DNA from: Membranihabitans marinus | Lineage (GTDB): Bacteria; Bacteroidota; Bacteroidia; Chitinophagales; Saprospiraceae | Direction of reading: 5' to 3' | Length of the DNA stretch: 64,000 bases | Assembly: GCF_019802045.1 (NCBI RefSeq) | Contig: NZ_JAHVHU010000011.1 | Location: 145,131-209,130 of the forward strand | Part shown: positions 45,626 to 55,082 of the stretch, in pieces | Position numbering within the stretch: the first letter of the stretch is position 1 | Layout of the letters: each line of letters starts with the position of its first letter | The notes under the pieces: generated by a model | Database searches by the model: none | Seen by the model: only the letters and a program-made list of their open reading frames with translations | Told to the model about the DNA's origin: nothing | Made by a program: the position numbers and the translations under genes

Positions 45626-46633
45626 ATGAGAATACACACGTTGTCTAATCCGGTTTCTGAGTCCATTCTCCAGGTCATCGGACATACGCCACTGGTGGAA
45701 TTGGCGCACCTGCCGCACCACCCTGAAAATAGAGTGCTTGCCAAGTTGGAAGGTTGCAATCCCGGGGGTAGTATCAAAGACCGTACAGCCCTCAATATCA
45801 TCCATCAGGCACTCCGTTCTGGTCATTTAAAAAAAGGCGATACTGTCGTCGAGTCCAGTTCGGGGAACATGGCTGTTGGTCTGGCTCAGGTGTGTTCTTA
45901 TTATGGTCTGCGTCTTATCGTGGTTGTAGATCCAAAATTAAATGACCAGACCGCTCAAATCCTCCGTGTGTACGGGGCACAGATAGAGCAGGTAACCACG
46001 CCGACTAACCAGGGTGGTTATCTGGCTGCCCGACTCGCCCGTGTGCATGAAATTTTAGAGCAAAACGATAACGTATTCTGGAGCAACCAATATGGCAATA
46101 AGAGCAATCCGCGCACCCATCATGAGACCATGGAAGAAATGTATCAAGCCACCGATGGAAGGATCGATTACCTGTTCGTCGCCACCAGTACTTGCGGTAC
46201 ACTAATGGGATGTGCTGATTATATTTACACGCATGACTTTCCGACAAAGGTCATCGCCGTCGATGCAGTAGGCAGCGTATTATTTGGCGGGAAACCAAGT
46301 AAAAGAATAATTCCCGGTCATGGTTCTGCTGTTCCTTCTCAGTTTTTGAAAGAGGATTATCTCCATGATTGCATCAAAATGTCTGACCTGGATTGCGTAA
46401 AGGGGTGTTGGAATCTTTTGCGGTCCGAGAGCATTCTCGGTGGGGGATCTTCCGGCGCCATTGTTTCGGCTTATCAGCGTTACGAAGCGAACATCCCGGA
46501 AGGTTCGACCGTTGCATTGCTGCTGAGTGACCGGGGAGATCGGTACCTCGATACCATATACCACCCCGAATGGCTTCAAGCCCACTTTCCATCTTTTCAA
46601 ATTCCCAAACCCTTTCACCACGCATCCACATAA
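45626..46633 (+). CDS. Cysteine-synthase-fold PLP enzyme, SbnA/Y4xP-like
   Basis: A 335-residue fold-II PLP enzyme. PLP Lys51 is in GSIKDRTALNI; the substrate loop is SSSGNMAVGLA (Met where CysK has Thr), and the phosphate loop region is ATSTCGTLMG rather than GTGGT. Both changes are seen in SbnA-like enzymes that make N-(2-amino-2-carboxyethyl)-glutamate from O-phosphoserine, and in symbiotic-plasmid Y4xP. It is unlikely to be the main cysteine synthase. It starts a cassette: the FAD protein begins 2 bases after its stop. The actual substrate is inferred, not shown. Confidence 0.85.
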   Translation: MRIHTLSNPVSESILQVIGHTPLVELAHLPHHPENRVLAKLEGCNPGGSIKDRTALNIIHQALRSGHLKKGDTVVESSSGNMAVGLAQVCSYYGLRLIVVVDPKLNDQTAQILRVYGAQIEQVTTPTNQGGYLAARLARVHEILEQNDNVFWSNQYGNKSNPRTHHETMEEMYQATDGRIDYLFVATSTCGTLMGCADYIYTHDFPTKVIAVDAVGSVLFGGKPSKRIIPGHGSAVPSQFLKEDYLHDCIKMSDLDCVKGCWNLLRSESILGGGSSGAIVSAYQRYEANIPEGSTVALLLSDRGDRYLDTIYHPEWLQAHFPSFQIPKPFHHAST

Positions 46634-46635
46634 AC

Positions 46636-48456
46636 ATGAAAGGAATTCGGGCATATCAGATTGCCATTATTGGCATGGGACCCAAGGGATTGTATTGTCT
46701 GGAACGACTCCTGGCTCAGATCAGTCATGCCAATCTGCATGATCCGATCACAATTCATTTATTTAATAAAACACCCTTCTTCGGAGCCGGGGATATCTAC
46801 CGACCCGATCAACCTGATTATCTTTTGATGAATTTCACCAATAGGAATATCGACCTAAGACCGAATGCGCCTCCGACCTCCACCGTACACATACAGCCGT
46901 ACACGGAATGGCTCCAACATCATCGGATCGATAACCGTAGCAAAGCAGATGATTTTTCCAGTCGGGCCACAGTTGGAAAGTACTACATCGATCATTTAAA
47001 TAAATTGCTCAGAAACCGACCGGACCATCTGACCATCCAAAAGCACGTGGGTGAGGTCATTGACATTATTGCCCGGGAACAACACTATACCCTGCTTTAT
47101 CAGCGTGGACGAAAGGAAATATTCACCTTACCCCGCCCCATCCATCAAATCATGTTAACTACAGGTCACGGTGGAAATATGCCACAACCTACTAAATGGT
47201 CGGATCATGGTTCCTTTATACCGCAGGTATATCCTGTGGATGAAAAGCTCGGTGGCATTCCCCCCGGATCCAAAATAGGGATTAAAGGACTGGGGCTGAC
47301 TTTCATTGATACCGTGCTGGCACTCACAGAAGGACGTGGCGGAACCTTTCATCGACAGGTAAATAAGATGAAATATGTACCCTCCGGCCAGGAACCGCGC
47401 TTGATCTTTCCTTTTTCCCGGTCCGGATTACCCATGATTCCCAAAAAGGGAACCGATCCAAACCCCGAACTTCGATACTTCACCCGAGAAAAAATTCGTC
47501 CATTCAAAGACCCTGTAACGGATCGGTACCCCTTTGAAAAAAAAATCTTGCCTCTTATTCATGCTGAAATCGAATTCCAATATTACTGGAAGTTATTTCA
47601 AGATCATGGATTAACGCTCAGGTATGAGGATAGCTTTGATATCGTCAAAGAACAAACTAGTGCATTTCACAAAAGCCATCCTGCCATTCGCCCGTTTTCA
47701 TTTGAGGATCTGTACCATCCCATTGCCGAACCGCACGACCACCGCGCAGTCGAACAACACATCAGTGAGCTCATTGACCACGCTTCGATATCAGGTCCAT
47801 GGTCTACTGCAGCTGCAGTATGGCGGTCCATCAGTCCTGTGTTCAGTGACATATACAGGTTCGGCGGTCTGGATGCCTCCGGACACCGGGCGTTTGACCA
47901 AAAGTTCTTCGGCGTTTTTAATCGAGTGAGCTATGGTCCTCCATTGGAAAATATGCGAAAAATACTAGCTCTGACTCATGCCGGTTATCTTAATTTTTCG
48001 TTTGCAAAATCCCCCACCGTTCATCCTGCTCCCAACGGTCGTTTTGAATTGCGAAAAACACTGAATACGTCTTCCATGCAAGTCGATCTGGATGTTCTGA
48101 TTGATGCCCGAATTCCAAAGACGAACCTTGATTCAGGTTCTGTTCTATGGCAAAACTTATTAAAAAGAAAACTCATATCACCCTATCAAAACAATGATGC
48201 ACATGCCTCGTATAGCCCAGGGTGTACCGCGCTGACCCGGCAGGGAAATCCGGTCACGCCAAGCCAGGAAGTAGTCCCTACTTTGACGCTTTATGGAACG
48301 CCCACAGAGGGCATCACTTTTGACAATGATACACTGTCACGAACCCGCAATAACATGGCAGACCAATGGTCAAATAATATTATTCATGACATAAAAAGTT
48401 ACTATGCAACATACAGATCGGAAATTGAATCAGATGACCTGTCGAAAAGGGAATAA
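46636..48456 (+). CDS. FAD/NAD(P)-binding oxidoreductase-like protein (NAD_binding_9 type)
   Basis: About 606 residues from the ATG at 46636, 2 bases after the upstream stop; a longer start would overlap that gene with unrelated sequence. The N-terminus is a Rossmann dinucleotide fold, IAIIGMGPKGLYCLERLL, of the FAD/NAD(P)-binding NAD_binding_9 class; a later GLGLTFIDTVLAL segment is the second nucleotide site. Members are poorly characterised; some are N-hydroxylases. The Y4yA gene overlaps its end by 53 bases (or less if its second ATG is used), so the three genes are translationally coupled. It probably oxidises an amino-acid intermediate made by the partners. Confidence 0.8.
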   Translation: MKGIRAYQIAIIGMGPKGLYCLERLLAQISHANLHDPITIHLFNKTPFFGAGDIYRPDQPDYLLMNFTNRNIDLRPNAPPTSTVHIQPYTEWLQHHRIDNRSKADDFSSRATVGKYYIDHLNKLLRNRPDHLTIQKHVGEVIDIIAREQHYTLLYQRGRKEIFTLPRPIHQIMLTTGHGGNMPQPTKWSDHGSFIPQVYPVDEKLGGIPPGSKIGIKGLGLTFIDTVLALTEGRGGTFHRQVNKMKYVPSGQEPRLIFPFSRSGLPMIPKKGTDPNPELRYFTREKIRPFKDPVTDRYPFEKKILPLIHAEIEFQYYWKLFQDHGLTLRYEDSFDIVKEQTSAFHKSHPAIRPFSFEDLYHPIAEPHDHRAVEQHISELIDHASISGPWSTAAAVWRSISPVFSDIYRFGGLDASGHRAFDQKFFGVFNRVSYGPPLENMRKILALTHAGYLNFSFAKSPTVHPAPNGRFELRKTLNTSSMQVDLDVLIDARIPKTNLDSGSVLWQNLLKRKLISPYQNNDAHASYSPGCTALTRQGNPVTPSQEVVPTLTLYGTPTEGITFDNDTLSRTRNNMADQWSNNIIHDIKSYYATYRSEIESDDLSKRE

Positions 48457-49891
48457 ATACCAGGGCCTAACGCCAAAAACCCACCCTTGGATGGCTTCGT
48501 TGATGGCGCAAGGCAACTTATTAAAGGAGTTGATTACGATGCATGGCTCGCCAGTAAATATTTTGCACATGGATCCTTTTGAAGAGAACATTGCTGCATA
48601 CAGAAAACTATTCCGTTCTTTTAATCTAAAACATAAAATCTACTTTGCCAGAAAAGCGAATAAATGTAAATCTTTTGTAAGACAAGCGATCCGATCAGGC
48701 ATTGGAATTGACACAGCCAGCGAACGTGAACTGGCGGAAGCATTGGACCTGGGGATGCACGGACAGGATCTGGTGCTCACGTCAGCGATAAAAACACGCA
48801 CTCAAATCGAACTGGCGATAAAAAATAAGGTGACCATCATCCTGGATAACGTCGACGAATGTCATTTGGTGAATTCGATAGCGCGTGAATTCAATCATCG
48901 GGTTGACGTCGGAGTACGAGTCAGTGGCTTCCAGGTTAATGGTGAGAAGTTATACAGCCGGTTTGGTTTTGACATCGACCGGGTTTCTCCCTTTATTTTA
49001 AAAAATATAGGCGAAAACAAAACCTATGATCGGCTGGACCTGACCGGGCTACATTTTCATCTCAACGGATATTCTATCGAAGAACGGATCGCAGCACTGG
49101 ACCAATGCCTTGAATTAGCGAAACAATACAAATCAGCCGGTTATTCCATTCAGTTTATCGATATGGGCGGCGGCATCTTAGTGAATTATCTCCAGTCCCG
49201 GGAAGAATGGGAATCATTCCAACTTCGATTGAAAGAAAGTCTAATGAAAAAGGCACCCCCTGTTACTTTTCAAAATAATGGGTTGGGCTACCGGGTCCTC
49301 GACGGAAAAATAACGGGATCGCTGGATACCTATCCTTATTATAATGAGATCCATGGGGCCGCATTTTTAAAGAAAATTATCATGTCTCGGGGATCACATG
49401 GGAAGATTTTAGCCGATGAACTAAAAAAAGAAAACATTCAACTGAGGATTGAACCCGGCCGATCGTTGATCGATCAATCCGGAATCACGGTAGCCCGGGT
49501 CGTTCACAGAAAGCAAGACGCCGTGGGTGACTGGCTGGTGGGTCTTGAAATGAATATGAGTCAAATGATGAGCTCCAGTGCTGATTTTTTGCTGGATCCC
49601 TTCATTATATACCAAAACAGGGCGACGAATCAAAAAAATACGGCCGTCTACTTTACGGGCGCATACTGCTTGGAACGAGACCTTCTATTAAAAAGGAAAA
49701 TCGCGCTTCCTGCTTTACCAGAAATCGGCGATCTGGTTGTCTTTGTAAATACAGCCGGGTATATGATGCACTTTTTCGAAACCGAAGCACATCGGTTTGC
49801 TCTCGCCAAAAATCTGGTCGCTTCCTCCCGTATAATAACTTTGACAACGAATGATTTTATGATCGATGACCAGGCTTCGTATCATGGTTAA
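48404..49891 (+). CDS. Y4yA-type fold-III PLP enzyme (decarboxylase/racemase fold)
   Basis: A 495-residue alanine-racemase/ornithine-decarboxylase-fold enzyme; starts at 48404 or 48434 are both possible, and the conserved part begins near LTPKTHPWMASLMAQGNLLKEL. The PLP Lys is in FARKANKCKSF; GGG at MGGGILVNYL binds phosphate; EPGRSLIDQSG and the Cys of GAYCLERDLL (a substrate-specificity loop) are those of active decarboxylases of the DAPDC/ODC group. Y4yA enzymes occur beside Y4xP-like cysteine synthases in rhizobial symbiotic plasmids, the same pairing as here. The substrate is unknown. Confidence 0.85.
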   Translation: MQHTDRKLNQMTCRKGNKYQGLTPKTHPWMASLMAQGNLLKELITMHGSPVNILHMDPFEENIAAYRKLFRSFNLKHKIYFARKANKCKSFVRQAIRSGIGIDTASERELAEALDLGMHGQDLVLTSAIKTRTQIELAIKNKVTIILDNVDECHLVNSIAREFNHRVDVGVRVSGFQVNGEKLYSRFGFDIDRVSPFILKNIGENKTYDRLDLTGLHFHLNGYSIEERIAALDQCLELAKQYKSAGYSIQFIDMGGGILVNYLQSREEWESFQLRLKESLMKKAPPVTFQNNGLGYRVLDGKITGSLDTYPYYNEIHGAAFLKKIIMSRGSHGKILADELKKENIQLRIEPGRSLIDQSGITVARVVHRKQDAVGDWLVGLEMNMSQMMSSSADFLLDPFIIYQNRATNQKNTAVYFTGAYCLERDLLLKRKIALPALPEIGDLVVFVNTAGYMMHFFETEAHRFALAKNLVASSRIITLTTNDFMIDDQASYHG

Positions 49892-50245
49892 TTGGCTTAT
49901 CGTGAAAACTGTTTTTGATTTACCTGCCTGACGATGTGTATGCTTCTTATGATGGAAAGACCGGTGCAGATGTGAGTAAATTAAGTCCTGGCACGACGGG
50001 ACCATACCCAGTCCTACCAGGAATTAAATCAAAGTCATGAAATTGCCGGATTGGGCAGGTGTGGTATCGATAAATTACTAACAGACGAAACAATTCCTTT
50101 AATTCAGGTCGACCATTTCATATTTATTTGAAATTAAAATCCTGAATACCATCAATAAAAGGCTCATTTGAGTTATTCATACAACAATAATAATTATACA
50201 TTGGGTGTTATCAAATACATATGGCAGAATCAACATAACCTAATT
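49892..50245. other. Intergenic region before katE
   Basis: Plus-strand frames of up to about 40 codons occur but none has a start, codon bias or family to support it. No promoter-like element is clear. Possibly a decayed gene. Confidence 0.35.
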
Positions 50246-52411
50246 ATGGAAAATAAAAAAACTAAAAAGAAATCGGATTCTTCAAAAAGGAAAAACCAAT
50301 CCACCAAAAAGCAGGACCAACTGGAAGGGTACATGGTAGAAAGTGCAGGAGAAGAACTGACCAGCAGGCAGGGTTTAAAAATCAATGACACCAACAATTC
50401 CCTGAAAACGGGCGTCCGAGGAGCTACCTTATTAGAAGATTTTATCTTAAGAGAAAAACTACACAGTTTTGATCACGAACGCATTCCCGAACGGATCGTT
50501 CATGCCCGGGGTAGCGGGGCCCACGGCTACTTCGAATTGTATGAAAGCCTTGCTGAATATACCAAAGCAGGATTATTCACAGATACTTCGAGAAAAACAC
50601 CCGTATTTGTCCGATTCTCTACTGTCGCCGGTTCCAAAGGTTCCACTGATCTGGCCCGGGATGTCCGGGGATTTGCCGTAAAATTTTACACGGACGAAGG
50701 CACCTGGGATTTGGTCGGCAACAATATGCCCATATTTTTCATTCAGGATGCCATGAAGTTCCCGGACCTGGTACATTCTGTCAAACCAGAACCCCACCGG
50801 GAGATACCACAGGCCGCTTCAGCACATGATACCTTCTATGACTTTGTATCGTTGACGACGGAAACACTCCACAATCAGATCTGGTTGATGAGCGACCGCG
50901 CTATTCCGCGTAGTCTGCGGATGATGGAAGGGTTTGGGATTCACACTTTTCGACTGATCAATGAAGAAGGGCAGGCGCACTTTGTAAAGTTTCATTGGAA
51001 GCCCACACTGGGTGTCCATTCGGTCACCTGGGATGAAGCGGTGAAAATCAGTGGGGCCGATTCCGACTTTCATAGACGTGATTTGTGGGATGCCATCGAA
51101 GCGGGTCAATATCCCGAATGGGAATTGGGACTCCAAATTGTTCCCGAAGCGGACGAACACAAGTACGATTTTGACCTTTTGGATCCGACCAAATTAATTC
51201 CTGAAGAAATGGTACCGGTGAAAATAGTGGGCAAAATGACATTGAATAAAAATCCGGAAAATTTCTTTGCCGAAACGGAACAGGTCGCTTTCTTGCCAGA
51301 CAATATTGTTCCGGGTATCGATTTCACCAACGATCCGCTCCTTCAAGGAAGACTATTTACCTACCGGGATACCCAGCTTTCACGTCTGGGAAGTCCCAAT
51401 TTTCATCAGATCCCCATTAATAAACCGGTACCACCCACCTACAATAATCAACGGGACGGACACATGCAGACTGAAATCCCCAAAGGTCAGACAGCCTATT
51501 TCCCGAATACTTTAGGCGGTGGCTGCCCGTATCAGGCCAAATTAAGTGAAGGCGGTTTTGAGGCGTATGAAGAACGGATCGATGCCAAAAAAATTCGGGC
51601 GAGAAGTGAGAGCTTCAGAGATCATTTTTCGCAGCCTGCCTTGTTCTACAGAAGTTTGACTGACTGGGAAAAGAATCATGTTATCGAGGCGTACGCCTTT
51701 GAATTGGGTAAGTGCACGCACCAACACATTCAAAAGCGTATGCTTTGGCTGATCGATCAAATCGATGAAAACCTGTCAAAACAAGTGGCACAAAAACTAG
51801 GTCTTGATATACCTGATGACATAGAGCGGCCGATCAATCAAGCCATCGGAGCGGATAGCAATGTAGAAGATCATCAACCGGGAAAGAAAAAAATCTACCT
51901 GGATGAATCCCCAGCCCTCAGTCAGGGGAATACGGTATTTAATACCATTGCCACACGACAAATCGCTGTCCTGGCCGCTGATGGATTCAGCAGAGAAGAT
52001 TTCAATGCCATGAAAGAAGCTCTGGAAGAGGAAAATGCTGTCGTTCGTGTTATTGCACCGCATGGAGGACAAATCCAATGCGATGAAGGGGTGAATCAAG
52101 AAATAGATGCATCCATCATGACTACGGAAAGTGTATTGTATGATGCTGTCTATATTCCAGGCGGAGCGGCTTCCATTGAAGCTCTGCTTAACAAAGCAAA
52201 ATTTTTAAAATTTATTAATGAGGCTATAAAACATTGCAAAGCCATTGCAGCAGATGGCGCCGGTGAACAGTTGCTGGAAAACAGCCATTTTAATAATTAT
52301 AAAGCAGACGGGGCCATTTTTGTCAATGAAAAACCACAAGCTTTCATAAAAGCTATAGCCAAACACCGGCATTGGGACCGGTCGGAAAAAGTGGAGGGAA
52401 TTCCGGTTTGA
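50246..52411 (+). CDS. katE: Large-subunit catalase (HPII type) with class I amidotransferase-like C-terminal domain
   Basis: About 721 residues from the ATG at 50246; a start at 50168 would add 26 residues without support. The catalase core carries the distal His in VHARGSGAHGYF, the Asn in NNMPIFFIQDAMKFPD and the heme-ligand Tyr in RLFTYRDTQLSRLGSPNF. The C-terminal 150 residues (from about IAVLAADGFS) form the DJ-1/class I glutamine-amidotransferase-like domain of HPII-type catalases. It removes hydrogen peroxide, typically in stationary phase or under stress. It sits in the stress-rich region with no coupled gene. Confidence 0.95.
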   Translation: MENKKTKKKSDSSKRKNQSTKKQDQLEGYMVESAGEELTSRQGLKINDTNNSLKTGVRGATLLEDFILREKLHSFDHERIPERIVHARGSGAHGYFELYESLAEYTKAGLFTDTSRKTPVFVRFSTVAGSKGSTDLARDVRGFAVKFYTDEGTWDLVGNNMPIFFIQDAMKFPDLVHSVKPEPHREIPQAASAHDTFYDFVSLTTETLHNQIWLMSDRAIPRSLRMMEGFGIHTFRLINEEGQAHFVKFHWKPTLGVHSVTWDEAVKISGADSDFHRRDLWDAIEAGQYPEWELGLQIVPEADEHKYDFDLLDPTKLIPEEMVPVKIVGKMTLNKNPENFFAETEQVAFLPDNIVPGIDFTNDPLLQGRLFTYRDTQLSRLGSPNFHQIPINKPVPPTYNNQRDGHMQTEIPKGQTAYFPNTLGGGCPYQAKLSEGGFEAYEERIDAKKIRARSESFRDHFSQPALFYRSLTDWEKNHVIEAYAFELGKCTHQHIQKRMLWLIDQIDENLSKQVAQKLGLDIPDDIERPINQAIGADSNVEDHQPGKKKIYLDESPALSQGNTVFNTIATRQIAVLAADGFSREDFNAMKEALEEENAVVRVIAPHGGQIQCDEGVNQEIDASIMTTESVLYDAVYIPGGAASIEALLNKAKFLKFINEAIKHCKAIAADGAGEQLLENSHFNNYKADGAIFVNEKPQAFIKAIAKHRHWDRSEKVEGIPV

Positions 52412-52737
52412 GATTTATCACCCATGCATCGATTTATAAATTTACGACGGTATTAGTGATTTGGTGTACTAATGCTGCAAGTCAGAAGTTGTAGACAATA
52501 TATGAAGCGCTTTCATCCACAACAAGTTGGCTTGCGTGCTTAGCGCTCCAAATGCAGACTCTAAGCAGACCTGCAGCGCAGGTCCAAGTATATTAGCAAC
52601 GGTTATTGTCAAAAGTATCGACCTCAGAAAGACCGTAATGTTTCCTTAGACATCGCGACTTCTCCGAAGTCGAAGAATAGCTTGGCTTTACGTTAAATCA
52701 TTTGCGATCACCTACAAAACGATTCGAATAATAGATC
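52412..52737. other. Structured intergenic region
   Basis: Two perfect hairpins: GACCTGC-AGC-GCAGGTC (52568-52584) and CGACTTC-TCC-GAAGTCG (52656-52672). No coding frame is convincing. They may belong to an interspersed repeat or to a terminator/leader between katE and the DUF421 gene. Confidence 0.4.
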
Positions 52738-53298
52738 ATGGAACATATTTTCATTGACGAATGGAGCAGATTATTGGAAATTTTAATCATCACCCCGCTG
52801 CTTTATGCGGTTATCATTCTTTATATCCGGATTTTCGGAAAAAGGACGACCTCTCAAATGAACAGTTTTGACTGGATTGTCACGGTCGCCTTGGGTTCAC
52901 TTGTAGCGACGACCGTTATTGATAAAAAAACTTCACTTCTTTCGGGCGAGTTGGCCATATTTTGTCTCATGTTTCTTCAATATCTGCTCACCAAAACAAT
53001 GCTCCATTCAAAAACCGTGAAGAATGTAATCCGTTCCTCACCACGAATATTGGTTTTTGAGGGAAAGTTTCTGACGGATAACATGGTCACAGAACGCATA
53101 GCAGAAGAAGAGGTTTATTCTGCCATCCGCGAGAAAGGGTTATCCAATCGCCAGGAAGTGTATGCGCTGGTGCTGGAATCGGATGGTCAGTTTAGTGTCA
53201 TAAAAAAATCAAAATTCAATGACCCATTTTCTTTGACAGGGGTTCAGGGGCTACCTGCGCAATTGGATAAAACACTGCATCCCGAAAAATTTTTGTAA
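52738..53298 (+). CDS. DUF421 (YetF-type) membrane protein
   Basis: A 186-residue protein: two N-terminal hydrophobic segments, then the conserved FGKRTTSQMNSFDWIVTVALGSLVATTV core and a C-terminal soluble domain with PRILVFEGKF, a MVTERIAEEEVYSAIREKG stretch and VYALVLESDGQFSV. DUF421/YetF proteins are uncharacterised membrane proteins often found among sporulation or stress genes. A second copy is at 61878-62432. A clear terminator follows. Confidence 0.88.
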   Translation: MEHIFIDEWSRLLEILIITPLLYAVIILYIRIFGKRTTSQMNSFDWIVTVALGSLVATTVIDKKTSLLSGELAIFCLMFLQYLLTKTMLHSKTVKNVIRSSPRILVFEGKFLTDNMVTERIAEEEVYSAIREKGLSNRQEVYALVLESDGQFSVIKKSKFNDPFSLTGVQGLPAQLDKTLHPEKFL

Positions 53299-53316
53299 GA
53301 GCGAACCATGACGTAG

Positions 53317-53342
53317 CTGGGTTTCAAAACCCGGTATTTTTT
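53317..53342 (+). terminator. Rho-independent terminator after the first DUF421 gene
   Basis: Stem CTGGGTTT with AAACCCGG (the T-G wobble included) and a 2-base loop, followed by TATTTTTT. Good position 19 bases after the stop. Confidence 0.6.
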
Positions 53343-53418
53343 AAACTAAAACAACACATACTAGGCAGAGAACCAACCATTAATGTTATCAACAGTACTA
53401 TTAATAGATTACTCACAA

Positions 53419-53844
53419 CTTCAGAATTTATTCGTCATTGAACGGGTTGTACAGTATATTTAGGATAACCGCAAAAAAACCTTTCAGGACCATCTGGGAG
53501 AAACGAAAGAGCACAAAGCTCGGTTGGAAGAAATTTGTGAATCCCTTGATATTGATCCCGAAGGTGAAAAGTGTAAAGCCATGGAGGGGTTAATCAAGGA
53601 AGCAGAAAGTTTTCTGAAGGAAGATGCCGAAGACGATATCAGAGATGCCGGAATTATTGCAAACGCACAACGTATGGAGCACTATGAAATCTCTGGGTAC
53701 GGGACTGCTACCCGATTTGCCAAGGAATTGGGGCATTCGGAAATCGCTAAAAAATTGCACAAAACCTTTAAGGAAGAAGAAGACGCAGATGAAAAATTAA
53801 ACAAATTAGCGGAAAACCGGATAAATGAAAAAGCCAAATCATAG
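53419..53844 (+). pseudogene. DUF892/YciE ferritin-like protein with damaged 5' end
   Basis: From about 53473 the frame reads KKTFQDHLGETKEHKARL and continues to 53844, clearly homologous to residues ~42-160 of the intact DUF892 protein at 56744-57226 (both with NIDP/DIDPxGExCKAMEGLI, AESFL, DAGIIA, RMEHYEISGYGTA). Upstream the same frame has an in-frame TAG at 53461-53463, and only remnants such as LQNLF and a shifted LYS stretch match the first 35 residues. So the N-terminal helix is lost. A shorter product from a TTG at 53524 is conceivable but unlikely to fold. The ferritin-like family is stress-linked. Confidence 0.8.
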
Positions 53845-54068
53845 CGGGACTAAGATCCCATTCATTAAAAAACCACATCGATTACTTCGACATGTGTCAT
53901 CAGCGCGAAAAAGAGATTTGGAAAATCTTGTTCACGCCGATCAGCAGTACAAGACCAAGACGGTCCGGTACAGTCCGGGTCGACCTTTGAGCCCAACAAG
54001 AAAGCCACAAAAGGAGGTGGATCCCGCGCTGTTGATACACTCACCGAAAAAGTAGCTTAAAGCTGTCT
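53845..54068. other. Short gap with an open but unsupported frame
   Basis: Two overlapping plus-strand frames are open (one starting at 53825 inside the DUF892 remnant, one ending TLTEKVA before TAA at 54057-54059). Neither has a recognised family. Confidence 0.3.
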
Positions 54069-54617
54069 ATGACATCATTTGTTAGAGAAAATAAACACGC
54101 TATTTACGGTGGCATTATAGCTACCCTTTTTTCGGGGTTGGGCGTTTTCTTGTTGGGCAATGTTTCGGGGTATGAAGCCAAACAATTATTGACTTCCTCC
54201 CTGCGGGGAATTGACATGTTGTGCAATACCATAATTCTGGCTTCTGCGACGATATTGACTTTGTTGCTGACACTGTTGAGCATTAGTTCCGGGACCAAAT
54301 CCAAAATCAAGCAAGAACATTACAGCATGGTCAAAAATATAGCTAAACTGGACACCATACTGTTTATAACCGGACTAATCTTGTTTCAACTGTTTAATAT
54401 TCCGATTACAGAAACGGACACCGTCCCCACCGGGTGGTTTGAAACCATCTATTGGGCTGTTCTGATTTCGACATCTATTTTAAGCGGGACGATGATCGTG
54501 GTCATTTTGATGCTGTACAATACGGTCACCAATATTATTCACATTGTAGGGATAGGTAAAGACCATCAATTGATTTTGGACGATAAAAGCAGGGATACCG
54601 ATGAGGAAAACGAATAG
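54069..54617 (+). CDS. Four-helix membrane protein of unknown function
   Basis: A 182-residue protein with four hydrophobic segments (about 11-30, 50-72, 91-107, 126-160) and polar ends rich in Asp and Glu (RDTDEENE). The second helix is rich in Leu and Thr. No family is recognised. It follows the DUF892 remnant by about 220 bases and its only likely role is at the membrane. Confidence 0.65.
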   Translation: MTSFVRENKHAIYGGIIATLFSGLGVFLLGNVSGYEAKQLLTSSLRGIDMLCNTIILASATILTLLLTLLSISSGTKSKIKQEHYSMVKNIAKLDTILFITGLILFQLFNIPITETDTVPTGWFETIYWAVLISTSILSGTMIVVILMLYNTVTNIIHIVGIGKDHQLILDDKSRDTDEENE

Positions 54618-54801
54618 CCCGATCGGTTTCTGGTGACTTCCATGATGGCAAAACTCAGCAATAGCATCTTTTACTTATGATTTGGCGCACTGGCCCCTAG
54701 ATCTGGATGGCATAGTGTTCAGCGAAAAGCGAATATAAATTCGGTGGCTATCAATTATTTAATTTACAGTTTCTAATTATTCAAGTAAAATCACAACAAT
54801 C

Positions 54802-55080
54802 ATGGATCTTCACGCCTTATTTCTTAATTGTAAACTCAAATATTCCCCGGAAAAATCCAACACCCGGGCATTTATTGAACAATCGGAAAAAATATTCCAC
54901 GACCTGCAGGTATCGACAGAAGTTATCCGGGTCAATGATTATTACATTAAATGGGGCACTTCCTGCCAGGAAGGGGATGATGATGAATGGCCTGAGATTC
55001 TGCAAAAAATTAAGCAAGCCGATATTTTTATTTTAGCCAGTCCGGTGTGGCGCGGAGACCGAAGTAAAAACAATAAATAA
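54802..55080 (+). pseudogene. N-terminal half of a flavodoxin-like/NADPH-dependent FMN reductase
   Basis: 92 residues opening DLHALFLNCKLKYSPEKSNT, a family start of flavodoxin-like reductases (ALFLNCTLK.SPE.SNT), then VIRVNDYYIKWG, GDDDEWPEIL and ADIFILASPVWRGDRS, where the intact family continues with the second half of the fold. Here it ends at once with KNNK and a stop. The FMN-binding and dimer half is missing, so it is probably a 3'-truncated gene. The lipoprotein gene starts 2 bases after the stop, hinting at a deletion that joined the two. Confidence 0.72.
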
Positions 55081-55082
55081 TC

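Noticed and set aside
53825..54055. 76-codon basic frame overlapping the end of the DUF892 remnant
   Set aside because: No family and the start is inside the remnant; an alternative frame over the same stretch is equally open.
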